Shown: in pieces, positions 18,382-27,213 of the stretch
Numbering within the stretch: position 1 is the stretch's first letter
Layout of the letters: each line of letters begins with the position of its first letter
NCBI RefSeq assembly: GCF_001444505.1
Contig: NZ_LNDJ01000052.1
Coordinates: forward strand, 1-64,000
From: Psychrobacter piscatorii
GTDB lineage: Bacteria; Pseudomonadota; Gammaproteobacteria; Pseudomonadales; Moraxellaceae
Direction: 5' to 3'
Length of the DNA stretch: 64,000 nucleotides
Notes under the pieces: generated by a model
Told to the model about the DNA's origin: nothing
What the model saw: only the letters and a program-made list of their open reading frames with translations
Database searches by the model: none
Made by a program: the position numbers and the translations under genes

Positions 18382-19156
18382 ATGTTTAGTAAATTTGCGA
18401 TTGTCATTACCCTATTATTACTCATGTTTTTTGCTTATCGCGGTTATTCTGTGCTGATCTTAGCACCGATTATGGCGACGCTAGCAGTCTTACTATCAGG
18501 TGATTTTTTAAACACCATCCCCGCTTATACCGATGTCTTTATGGGCGCTTTAAGTGGGTTCTTACTCAAATTCTTCTCTATATTCTTGCTAGGGGCATTG
18601 TTTGAGCGTTTGATGGCCGACTCTGGTGCGGCAACTGCCATCGCCAATACCGTCGTCGAAAAGCTCGGTGCCAGCAAGGCCATTCTTGCGGTGATTTTGG
18701 TCTGTGCTATTTTGACCTATGGCGGCGTCTCGTTGTTCGTTGTGGCTTTTGCTATTTATCCAATCGCCAAGGACTTGTTCAGAGCAGCCGATATCCCAAA
18801 ACGTTTGATTCCAGCAGCGATTGCCCTAGGGTCATTTACATTTACAATGACTGCACTGCCAGGCACGCCAGCCATCCAAAACGCTATTCCAATTCCTTAC
18901 TACAACACCAACGTATTTGCCGCGCCTATTTTGGGTATCATTGGCGGTACGATCATGTTTATCTGTGGTTGGTTGTGGCTTCAGTCACGTGCCAAAAAAG
19001 CCAATGCAGCGGGGGGAAAGTTATGGTCAGCATGATGAAGAGGATGTAGGCGGCGTTGGCTTGAACGCTATATTGACCTATGTGGTTTTCCCATCGATAA
19101 ATTTCAGTAGCCTAAAAACTCAATTCCCAGATGGGTTTTTTATGGCTGGTTTATGA
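18382..19156 (+). pseudogene. GntP-family permease, frameshifted and truncated
   Basis: From the ATG at 18382 (GGAGG site 6 bases before) the frame reads a typical GntP-family membrane protein for about 210 residues: several hydrophobic helices with YGGVSLFVVAFAIYP and TMTALPGTPAIQNAIP. After a run of six G (19011-19016) the frame ends at TGA 19033-19035. Removing one G restores the frame: GESYGQHDEEDV, then a jump to GLNAILTYVVFPSI and a stop at 19156. Intact GntP permeases have about 440 to 460 residues, so the C-terminal half is missing and there is also an apparent internal loss. Next to bdhA and the CoA transferase it was probably a 3-hydroxybutyrate permease. Confidence 0.85.
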
Positions 19157-19387
19157 CCATCAATATGCGGTGTAAACCTATCGTTCATGGCTAATAAATG
19201 CTTGCCAAATGAGAAGTAATTACCAAGGAATATCACAAAATTATCTGAATTACGGTATCATAGGCACACTTTTTGATTTTTTATTATTTTTAGAAGTTTT
19301 TAGCATTAACGATGTCGCATCGATGAGCGATGAGCCGCTTAAGATGTTCGATAACTAACCCGTTTATATAAAAATATAGGTGATTTT

Positions 19388-21487
19388 GTGCGTGAGATTC
19401 TAGTAACCAGTGCGCTGCCCTACGCCAATGGCTATATCCATTTGGGGCATCTTGTAGAATATATTCAGACCGACATTTGGGTACGTGCGATGAAAGCGCA
19501 AGGCCATCAGGTCACCTATGTCTGCGCGGATGACGCACACGGTACGGCCATCATGCTCAAAGCAGAAGCCAATGGCGTCACGCCAGAGGAGCAAATTGCC
19601 TCAGTCAAAGCCTCACACGAAGCGGATTTTTCAAAGTTCCTGATCAATTTTGATAATTATCACAGCACTCATTCAGAAGAAAACAAACAGTTCTCTGAGC
19701 TGATTTATCGTCGTCTAAATGAGGCTGGTCATATCAGTACAAAAGATGTCGAGCAGCTATTTGATCCTGAAAAGCAATTGTTTTTAGCCGATCGTTTTGT
19801 CAAAGGCACTTGCCCTGAGTGCGATTCACCAGATCAGTACGGCGATAACTGTGAAGTATGCGGTACCACTTATGATGCAACAGATCTAAAAGACCCGCAT
19901 TCGACATTGTCTGATGCAACGCCTGTGCTTAAAACCTCTAAGCATTATTTCTTTGATTTGCCAGAGTTTGAGCAGTTCTTACAGGACTGGACGCGCAGTG
20001 ACAATCGCTTGCAAACCTCAGTGGCTAATAAATTGCAAGAATGGTTTGAGGCAGGACTTGCCAGCTGGGATATCTCGCGCGATTCGCCCTATTTCGGTTT
20101 TCAGATTCCAGATACCCCAAGCGATGAGCCAGACAAATATTTTTATGTCTGGCTTGATGCGCCAGTGGGCTACATGGCAAGCTTTAAAAACCTATGTGAT
20201 AAGCGTGCGGGAACAGACCAAGCGCTTGATTTTGACCGCTACTGGGCACAAGAAAACGAGCACAAAACTGAAGTTTATCACTTCATCGGTAAAGACATCG
20301 TGTATTTCCATGCACTGTTTTGGCCTGCCATGCTAGCCGGTAGTGAATTCCGCACGCCAACGGGCGTCTTTGCCCATGGCTTCTTGATGGTCAATGGCGA
20401 AAAAATGAGTAAGTCACGCGGTACTTTTATCAAGGCCGAGACGTATGCTGAGCACTTACACCCTGAATACTTACGTTATTACTTCGCCAGCAAACTGTCT
20501 GACAAAGTCGAAGATATCAACCTTGATTTAGAAGACTTTATGCAAAAGGTCAACTCTGACTTGGTGGGTAAAGTGGTCAATATCGCTAGTCGTAGTGCAG
20601 GATTCTTGGTTAAGAGATACGACGGTATACTGTCTGAGACTTGCGCTGAACCGCGCCTATTAGAAGACATTACCAAAACGGGCGATGAGATTGCTGCTGC
20701 TTACGAGAATCGTGAATTCTCACGTGCTATGCGCCTCATCATGCAGTGTGCGGATAAAGCTAACGAATATATCGATGCCAAAAAGCCATGGTCGCTCGCG
20801 AAATTGGAAGGCACTGAGCAAGAAGTTCAAGACGTCTGCTCGGTCGCTATCAACATTTTCCGTCAGTTGATGGTCTATCTGGCACCAGTATTGCCTGAGC
20901 TGACAGCAAATACGAAAGAGTTTTTGAACATTGACGATTTAAGCTTTGCCAGTCGTAATGAGTGGTTATTAGGCCATAAAATCAATAAATTCAAGCCACT
21001 GATGCAACGTATCGAAGAAAAAGATATTGAAGCCATGGTAGAAGATTCTAAAGCATCATTAGCTCAAGCTGATACGCCTGCTATGACCGAAAATAACAAG
21101 CCTGCCGCAAAAGACAAATCACCTGCAATAGACGCTAATACTGATGCCGAGCAAACGGATTATATTGGTATTGAAGACTTTGCTAAGGTTGAGATGAAAG
21201 TCGCTAAAGTGCTTGAGTGCAATCACGTAGAAGGCGCGGACAAGCTGCTACAGTTCACGCTAGATGTTGGTGAAGAAAAGCCACGCAACGTGTTTAGCGG
21301 TATTCGTAAGTTCTATGAGCCTGAGCAACTGACGGGTAAAAAAGTCATTTGCGTGACCAACCTTGCCCCGCGAAAGATGAAATTTGGCATCTCTGAGGGC
21401 ATGATTTTGTCATCAGGCGATCCAAAAACTCAGCTAACGATCGTTACGCTACCTGATAACTGTGTCATTGGTGATGTACTCGCATAA
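19388..21487 (+). CDS. metG: Methionyl-tRNA synthetase
   Basis: A 699-residue class I aminoacyl-tRNA synthetase. The catalytic signatures are HLGH (18-21) and KMSKS (about 341-345). The zinc-binding connective peptide shows CPEC...CEVC (about 141-161). After the anticodon-binding helical domain comes an acidic, Ala-rich linker and a C-terminal EMAPII-type tRNA-binding domain (about 600-699, with [12 protein letters not shown] and [14 protein letters not shown]). The start is GTG, with AGGTGA upstream. A terminator follows. Its usual neighbours apbC and dcd are about 5 kb away, separated by the 3-hydroxybutyrate cluster. Confidence 0.97.
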   Translation: MREILVTSALPYANGYIHLGHLVEYIQTDIWVRAMKAQGHQVTYVCADDAHGTAIMLKAEANGVTPEEQIASVKASHEADFSKFLINFDNYHSTHSEENKQFSELIYRRLNEAGHISTKDVEQLFDPEKQLFLADRFVKGTCPECDSPDQYGDNCEVCGTTYDATDLKDPHSTLSDATPVLKTSKHYFFDLPEFEQFLQDWTRSDNRLQTSVANKLQEWFEAGLASWDISRDSPYFGFQIPDTPSDEPDKYFYVWLDAPVGYMASFKNLCDKRAGTDQALDFDRYWAQENEHKTEVYHFIGKDIVYFHALFWPAMLAGSEFRTPTGVFAHGFLMVNGEKMSKSRGTFIKAETYAEHLHPEYLRYYFASKLSDKVEDINLDLEDFMQKVNSDLVGKVVNIASRSAGFLVKRYDGILSETCAEPRLLEDITKTGDEIAAAYENREFSRAMRLIMQCADKANEYIDAKKPWSLAKLEGTEQEVQDVCSVAINIFRQLMVYLAPVLPELTANTKEFLNIDDLSFASRNEWLLGHKINKFKPLMQRIEEKDIEAMVEDSKASLAQADTPAMTENNKPAAKDKSPAIDANTDAEQTDYIGIEDFAKVEMKVAKVLECNHVEGADKLLQFTLDVGEEKPRNVFSGIRKFYEPEQLTGKKVICVTNLAPRKMKFGISEGMILSSGDPKTQLTIVTLPDNCVIGDVLA

Positions 21488-21537
21488 AAATATTAACTTA
21501 AGTAGTGGTGTAAGTGATAATTAAAGAAAGAACGAAA

Positions 21538-21567
21538 AAAAACGGTCTCAATAGACCGTTTTTTTAT
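21538..21567 (+). terminator. Rho-independent terminator of metG
   Basis: The stem AACGGTCT/AGACCGTT with loop CAAT and runs of A and T on either side. It may also end the facing minus-strand gene at 21596. Confidence 0.9.
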
Positions 21568-21595
21568 GGGTGACTTAAAAGATTAAAGTGCGCTG

Positions 21596-22000
21596 TTATC
21601 TACTCAAAACATCAATAATTTCCAACGTGTTATTAATTACTGTCACAATCTTATTGTCTGGCGTACGGATACGTACGTAACGGTCATCATAACGGTCTAA
21701 AATAACAGAACGATCATAATCCCTTCTATCAATCTTGCCGACTACTCTATAACCGTATTTGTCAAGGTCACGCTTGAATGACGCGTTAGGGCTAGCATTG
21801 CGATACGCGTTAATATTCGGGCGGGCATTACCATTATTTTGATAATTGTTATGGTTGTAATCTTTACTAATGTGAGCAGAGTTGCCTTTGTCATGACCGT
21901 GCCCATTGCCATGATTGTCTTTTGCCATAGCAGGCAGGCAAATCAATGAGCTTGCCGTAATGCCAGCGATGGTTAATCGTTTTAGATTGGCCGTCTTCAT
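21596..22000 (-). CDS. Small exported His/Asn-rich protein
   Basis: A 134-residue protein with a clear signal peptide (residues 1-26, ending AMA-KD). The mature N-terminal part (27-65) is rich in His, Asn, Gly and Lys (HGNGHGHDKG), which could bind metal ions. The C-terminal part (75-134) alternates charged and beta-forming residues (YGYRVVGKIDRRDYDR, then RYVRIRTPDN), resembling a small periplasmic beta domain. I do not recognise the family; RcnB-like or PepSY-like proteins are possible relatives. The ribosome site AAGGATAAC precedes the ATG. Confidence 0.75.
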   Translation of the reverse strand: MKTANLKRLTIAGITASSLICLPAMAKDNHGNGHGHDKGNSAHISKDYNHNNYQNNGNARPNINAYRNASPNASFKRDLDKYGYRVVGKIDRRDYDRSVILDRYDDRYVRIRTPDNKIVTVINNTLEIIDVLSR

Positions 22001-22590
22001 AATGTTATCCTTAAAATACGTTTGAATAATAGTAATGAGATATTTGAGTGCGTTGTATATTCAACACGTCAACATAGTAATGATATGGATTTTGGACGCA
22101 CCCTACTTCTCATATAAAAAATTTTTATATAAACATTAGCTTACGTTAATTATGAAGTGGGTTGGTAATAGATGCGTTGCTAGCTTGTATGCTTTTTGAC
22201 TATCAGTTTATTGGATAAGACAATGCCTTAAGAGGCTAATTCTTATGGTTAAATACTCAAAACCACACTTATGACAGTGGTTACGACAATGCCTAATAGT
22301 CTTACTAAGTACGCCTATGACGAATGCGCTTTAATTTTTTATTGCGATAACTTACATTGCTGTCATAATATAAACATAATAATCGACGGAACGATTACTT
22401 TATTTAATGGTTAGCCTGCTATTTTGGCATCAACATAGCATTGACTCGGCTAATCTGCATTCTCCAATATCTTTTTTAGAACCAAAGAGAACCAAACAGA
22501 TCATTTGAGCATTGCTATTAGTAGGCTTGATCAATCTGGCAGTCCTCGCTTGGTTTTTATGATTGATATAACCTATGAGTTATCCTAATA
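22001..22590. other. Long spacer upstream of the ABC importer genes
   Basis: About 590 AT-rich bases without a plausible gene. It holds an AT palindrome (TATAAAAAATTTTTATA, about 22114-22130) and a small hairpin AACCAC/GTGGTT (22261-22282). No promoter pair is clear enough to call. Confidence 0.5.
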
Positions 22591-23655
22591 ATGACTATTG
22601 CTTCTACTCTACGCTTAAGCCTATATGGCGTTGCTCTTAGTGCCATTAGCACACTTGGCCTGATAGGCTGCTCGAACTCCTCTACTGACACAGCCGCCAC
22701 TACTGAAAATAGCTCTGCTGCAGATGTAGAAAAACCTGCCAAATCTATTGCGATTACCCAAATCGTTGAGCATCCATCATTGGATGACATGCGCCGCGGT
22801 ATTATTGATGAGCTGGCAGACAATGGTTATGTCGAAGGCCAAAACCTAACGGTCAACTTCCAAAGTGCACAGGGCAATACAGCGACAGCAGGACAGATTG
22901 CTAAGCAGTTTGCAGGAGACAATCCGGACGCCATCGTCGCTATCTCGACGCCATCGGCCCAGTCGATTGTCGCGGCTACTACTACGATTCCTATCATTTA
23001 TACGGCCGTATCAGACCCACTAGGCGCTAAGCTCATCAATGAAGATGGCAAGCCTTTTCAAAGCAATTTGACAGGATTATCGAGTCAGCTACCTCTAGAG
23101 CCGCAGTTAGATTTACTACAACAAATAAAGCCTGATATGAAAACGATCGGCTACGTTTACAGCCCAGGCGAAGCAAACTCAGTGTCATTACGTGATAGCC
23201 TAAAACAAGCCCTGCCAGCCCGAGGTCTGACATTGTTAGACATTCCTGCCAATCGTCCAACCGATATCGGCATGGCAACACGTAGCTTGCAAGGACGCGC
23301 AAATATCATCTATACCTCATTTGACAATAATGTTGCCTCTGCTTTTGAGGCCATGACCCAAGCAGCAAACGAGTTGAAACTCCCTATTGTCGCGTCTGAT
23401 GAGTTTAGTGTGAAGCGCGGCGCGGCAGCTGCTCTTGGCGTTAATGATTATGACTTTGGTCGTACCACTGGCAAAATGGTATATCGCGTATTAAATGGCG
23501 AGGCGATCAATACCATTGAACCTGCCGTCATGAACGATCTAACCTTATATATCAGCCCTAAGCATGCCAAAACGCAAGGCGTTAGTTTGCCAGCAGAGTT
23601 GCTAAAAAATGGCATCAATGTTGATGAACAAGCGCAAAGCACTGATAACAAATAG
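22591..23655 (+). CDS. ABC importer substrate-binding lipoprotein, copy 1 (TrpX-like)
   Basis: A 354-residue lipoprotein: signal peptide with lipobox LIGC (Cys27), an Ala/Ser/Thr-rich linker to about 50, then a periplasmic binding fold of the family seen in TrpX-type importers (VEHPSLDDMRRGIIDEL, QSAQGNTATAGQIAKQF, STPSAQS, YVYSPGEANS, TSFDNNVASAFE). Family members bind tryptophan or tyrosine in some Gram-positive bacteria, but the ligand here is not readable. Copy 2 lies 130 bases downstream with long identical blocks. The permease and ATPase genes follow further down. Confidence 0.88.
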   Translation: MTIASTLRLSLYGVALSAISTLGLIGCSNSSTDTAATTENSSAADVEKPAKSIAITQIVEHPSLDDMRRGIIDELADNGYVEGQNLTVNFQSAQGNTATAGQIAKQFAGDNPDAIVAISTPSAQSIVAATTTIPIIYTAVSDPLGAKLINEDGKPFQSNLTGLSSQLPLEPQLDLLQQIKPDMKTIGYVYSPGEANSVSLRDSLKQALPARGLTLLDIPANRPTDIGMATRSLQGRANIIYTSFDNNVASAFEAMTQAANELKLPIVASDEFSVKRGAAAALGVNDYDFGRTTGKMVYRVLNGEAINTIEPAVMNDLTLYISPKHAKTQGVSLPAELLKNGINVDEQAQSTDNK

Positions 23656-23747
23656 CACGAATAAAATAAATAGTGCTGAATAGTAATACTGAAAAATACC
23701 CTGTAGCCATCATAAGTGGCTCGTTTTACCCTTTTACCCATCTATTA

Positions 23748-23769
23748 AATAATGTACGGACACATTATT
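23748..23769 (+). promoter_or_regulatory. Hairpin just upstream of the second binding-protein gene
   Basis: The 8-bp stem AATAATGT/ACATTATT lies between the two lipoprotein genes and ends 6 bases before the AGGAG ribosome site of the second. It could stabilise the processed mRNA or adjust relative expression. Confidence 0.5.
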
Positions 23770-23788
23770 ACTTTTAGGAGTCAGAACC

Positions 23789-24820
23789 ATGTTGTATCAA
23801 AATCGTTTTAATTTTGGCAAAGCGTTACTACTAGGCGGTGTATGCACTGCTATCTTAACGGGTTGTAATCAATCAGCCCAAGATACTAGCACGACTGATA
23901 CTGCGGCTACTGGCGATACTGCCACCGAAATGAAAACTGTTGCTATCACTGCTATCGTTGAGCATCCAGCACTTGATGATGTTCGCAAAGGCGTGATCGA
24001 CGAATTAAACGAAGCAGGATTCAAAGACGGTGAAAACCTAACCGTAAACTTCCAAAGCGCACAGGGCAATACAGCTACTGCTGGACAGATTGCTAAGCAA
24101 TTCGTTGCTGATGCCCCAGATGTGATCGTCGCTATCGCGACACCATCTGCGCAGTCTGTTGCCGCTTCTACTAGCAGCATTCCACTGGTATTCTCTGCGG
24201 TTACCGATCCAGTAGCAGCCAAACTGGTACCTAAGCTAGATGGTTCTGGCACCAATGTTACAGGCGCATCAGATGCCCTACCGTACGAGCCACAAATCGA
24301 CTTGATGCGTCAAATCATTCCATCATTAAAAAATGTCGGTTATGTCTATAGCCCAGGTGAAGTCAACTCAACGATTATCTTACAAAATCTAAAAGAGAAA
24401 TTGACACCGCTTGGCATCAACGTACTCGAAGCACCAGCACAGCGTAGTAATGACATCGCAATGGCAGCACGCAGCCTAGAAGGTAAGGTCGATATGATCT
24501 ACACCTCAACAGACAATAACGTGGTATCCGCTTACGAGTCACTCTATCAAATCGCCAAAGAAAGCAAGATTCCACTGATCGCCTCAGATACCAGCTCAGT
24601 TGAGCGCGGCGCGGTTGCAGCATTAGGCGTAGATTATTATGAGCTTGGCCGTGAAACGGGTAAAATCGTTGTTCGTATCTTGAATGGTGAAAAAGCAGGC
24701 GCTATCCCTGTTTACACCCCACAAGCGCTTAACCTGTATGTCAGCCCAAAACATGCTGAAGAAGAAGGCATTACTTTGTCACAAGCAGTTATCGATAAAG
24801 CAAAAGAAGTGGTAGAATAA
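23789..24820 (+). CDS. ABC importer substrate-binding lipoprotein, copy 2 (TrpX-like)
   Basis: A 343-residue paralogue of the preceding gene: lipobox LTGC (Cys26 region), an Ala/Thr/Asp linker, and the same binding fold (IVEHPALDDVRKGVIDEL, QSAQGNTATAGQIAKQF, ATPSAQS, YVYSPGEVNS, TSTDNNVVSAYE). The first lobe is almost identical to copy 1; differences gather in the second lobe and C-terminus, so the two may bind different or overlapping ligands for one permease. AGGAG lies 8 bases before the ATG. A hairpin and about 440 bases separate it from the permease. Confidence 0.9.
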   Translation: MLYQNRFNFGKALLLGGVCTAILTGCNQSAQDTSTTDTAATGDTATEMKTVAITAIVEHPALDDVRKGVIDELNEAGFKDGENLTVNFQSAQGNTATAGQIAKQFVADAPDVIVAIATPSAQSVAASTSSIPLVFSAVTDPVAAKLVPKLDGSGTNVTGASDALPYEPQIDLMRQIIPSLKNVGYVYSPGEVNSTIILQNLKEKLTPLGINVLEAPAQRSNDIAMAARSLEGKVDMIYTSTDNNVVSAYESLYQIAKESKIPLIASDTSSVERGAVAALGVDYYELGRETGKIVVRILNGEKAGAIPVYTPQALNLYVSPKHAEEEGITLSQAVIDKAKEVVE

Positions 24821-25262
24821 CGCACCTTTTTATTTGGCTTACCATAGCAGCCATGAGCAAAATCATAGTATAAATCAGTGATTGCGCTTTTGTGCTGTCA
24901 TGCTAAATGTTTGACAAGAAACCCAGCTATGAGTCAGTAAGCTGGGCTTCTTGTTTCAGCAGAACCCATTTAAATAGCTTGTTTCATATATTGCTGTAGT
25001 TAGCTTATGGCTTATCTGCTATTTGTTAAGTAAAATACATTTTTGCTGCATTAAATATTGCCATGGCTCGAACTATAGCTTTAAACCAAGGTAACTTATG
25101 ATCGTTGTTAATCGTGACCTGTTTTGGTTTACCATAACCGCAGATTGCTTAATCTGTTAAATTCACCGCTTAGCTGTTTAGCATGTAGAAGGTTTTGGCG
25201 CTTGCCACTCACCTATCTTGGTTCCATACGCTAGACACTGAGTTATGACTTACTGATCTCTT
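24821..25262 (+). other. Spacer between binding-protein and permease genes
   Basis: About 440 bases holding the terminator-like hairpin at 24914-24954; the remaining 300 bases have no gene and no clear promoter. Confidence 0.6.
24914..24954 (+). terminator. Terminator-like hairpin after the second binding-protein gene
   Basis: A 14-bp stem (ACAAGAA-CCCAGC against GCTGGG-TTCTTGT, one A/C mismatch) with a 13-base loop lies about 95 bases after the stop codon. The 3' side is T-rich. It may end or thin out transcription before the permease genes, giving more binding protein than permease. Confidence 0.7.
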
Positions 25263-26162
25263 ATGTCTTTAATTGCTTTTTTTGGTGCGCTTGAAAGTGG
25301 TCTGATCTATGGCCTCGTCGCACTTGGTGTGCTGATCTCATTTCGTACGCTTGACTTTCCTGACTTGACGGCTGACGGTAGCTTTCCGCTGGGCGGCGCG
25401 GTCGCTGGCATCTCTATCGTTGCGGGTGTCAATCCGTGGCTCGCCTGTGCTTTTGGTATGCTAGCAGGCTCAATCGCCGGTATCGTTACTGCATGGCTGC
25501 ACGTCAAACTTGGCATCCTACAATTGCTTGCCAGTATCTTGGTGATGGTTGCCCTATATTCTGTCAACCTACGCATCATGGGCGCTCCAAACCTACCGCT
25601 ACTTGGTGAGACGACAGTATTTAGCACCTTAGTGACTAATGGCAATGGTTATTGGATGCGCTGTCTGATTATCGGGATCGTCGTGGCGATTGCTATGATA
25701 TTTTTAAACTGGTTTTATAGTACCGAAACTGGTTTATCAATGCGTGCTACGGGCTCAAACTTGAGAATGGCACAAGCACAAGGTATTAATACCTCATGGA
25801 TGACCATCATCGGTATGGCGATCTCTAACGGTTTGATTGCCTTGGCAGGTGCGCTATTTGTCCAGACCCAAGGCGGCGCTGATATTTCTATCGGTATCGG
25901 CACCATCGTCATCGGTCTAGCAGCAGTCATCATTGGTGAGACCATCATTCCTGCCAAGCGTATTTGGTTAATTACCTTTGCGGTTGTGGTCGGTGCAGTA
26001 TTGTACAAGCTGTTTATTCAGGTCGCACTATCGAGCGATACGCTGCGTAGTATCGGCTTTGGTCCGCAAGATTTGAACTTAATTACCGCGTTACTCGTGG
26101 TACTGGCTTTGGTCTTACCAAAAGCGAAAACGAAGTTTTTATCACGCAAAGTTCGCGCCTAA
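25263..26162 (+). CDS. ABC importer permease (TrpY-like)
   Basis: A 299-residue inner-membrane protein with about eight to nine hydrophobic helices. It resembles branched-chain-type permeases of the TrpXYZ importers: N-terminal LESGLIYGLVALGVLISFRTL-like block (positions 9-29), DFPDLTADGSFPLGG, the cytoplasmic EAA-like loop TGSNLRMAQAQG (about 160-172), and IGETI near 222. It would form the homodimeric channel fed by the two lipoproteins. The ATPase gene follows after 64 bases. No strong ribosome site is visible before the ATG. Confidence 0.9.
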   Translation: MSLIAFFGALESGLIYGLVALGVLISFRTLDFPDLTADGSFPLGGAVAGISIVAGVNPWLACAFGMLAGSIAGIVTAWLHVKLGILQLLASILVMVALYSVNLRIMGAPNLPLLGETTVFSTLVTNGNGYWMRCLIIGIVVAIAMIFLNWFYSTETGLSMRATGSNLRMAQAQGINTSWMTIIGMAISNGLIALAGALFVQTQGGADISIGIGTIVIGLAAVIIGETIIPAKRIWLITFAVVVGAVLYKLFIQVALSSDTLRSIGFGPQDLNLITALLVVLALVLPKAKTKFLSRKVRA

Positions 26163-26226
26163 TGACAGTTTAAGCAAGTACCAACAGCACTTGCTTTGCC
26201 CGAAGAGATAATAAGGAATAACGATT

Positions 26227-27021
26227 ATGATGCAAGCCACCGATTTACAGTTGACCTTTAATCCAGGCACACCTATCGAAAACCCTGCCCTACGTGGTAT
26301 TAGTTTGAATATCGCTGATGGTGAGTTCGTCACTGTTATTGGTACCAATGGTGCAGGTAAATCGACTTTTTTGAACGCAGTAAGCGGTACCACGCGCGTC
26401 GATAGTGGTTCAATCTTGCTAAATGGCATTGATGTCACCAAAAAATCCGCCCATCAACGTGCACACTGGGTCGCTCGTGTCTTTCAGGATCCGATGGCAG
26501 GTACTTGTGAAGCGCTGACGATCGAAGAAAACATGGCACTGGCCTACAAACGTGGCGGCAAGCGCGGCTTGAAGTTTGCACTAAATCAAAACAACCGTGA
26601 CTTGTTCCGTGAAAAACTGTCTGTGTTAAAACTGGGACTAGAAAATCGCCTGACAGACCGTATGGGTCTACTCTCTGGTGGTCAACGTCAAGCGGTGAGC
26701 CTGCTGATGGCATCGCTACAGCCCTCTAAGATTTTATTGCTCGATGAGCATACTGCTGCCCTTGATCCAAAAACTGCCGCCTTTGTCTTAGAATTGACAG
26801 ATAAAATTGTCACAGACAATAAGCTCACCACCATGATGGTGACCCACTCTATGCAACAAGCATTGGCACATGGTACGCGCACCGTGATGCTACACCAAGG
26901 GCAAGTGGTCTTGGACGTGTCTGGAGACATTCGTAAAGGCATGACCGTACACGATTTGTTAGATATGTTCGAGCAAACACGCGGCGAAAAGGTCGAAGAC
27001 GATAGCTTGATTTTAAGCTAA
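26227..27021 (+). CDS. ABC importer ATP-binding protein (TrpZ-like)
   Basis: A 264-residue ATPase with Walker A GTNGAGKST (about 38-46), Q-loop FQDPMAGT (about 86-93), signature LSGGQRQA (about 150-157), Walker B ILLLDEHTAALDP with the unusual DEH in place of DEP, and the switch His in VTHSMQQAL. DEH is seen in this transporter family. It powers the importer formed with the preceding permease. The ATG follows an AAGGAATAACG site. A terminator lies 55 bases downstream. Confidence 0.93.
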   Translation: MMQATDLQLTFNPGTPIENPALRGISLNIADGEFVTVIGTNGAGKSTFLNAVSGTTRVDSGSILLNGIDVTKKSAHQRAHWVARVFQDPMAGTCEALTIEENMALAYKRGGKRGLKFALNQNNRDLFREKLSVLKLGLENRLTDRMGLLSGGQRQAVSLLMASLQPSKILLLDEHTAALDPKTAAFVLELTDKIVTDNKLTTMMVTHSMQQALAHGTRTVMLHQGQVVLDVSGDIRKGMTVHDLLDMFEQTRGEKVEDDSLILS

Positions 27022-27075
27022 TATTTTCCAACTTATGAATTTTATGTAGCAGATATAACTGTTTTAGCTGCTCCT

Positions 27076-27115
27076 AAAACCTTCAAGAAAATTGGATTTT
27101 TCTTGAAGGTTTTTT
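27076..27115 (+). terminator. Rho-independent terminator of the ABC importer genes
   Basis: A long stem AAACCTTCAAGAA/TTCTTGAAGGTTT with a short loop and six T. Confidence 0.92.
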
Positions 27116-27213
27116 GTTATCTATAGTTAATGATCATATGAAGTTTCTGTTGACCATTATATAGTTGTTGTCTATCAATGCTTCGCTATTGTCATCTATC
27201 TATGAGGTCTGTC

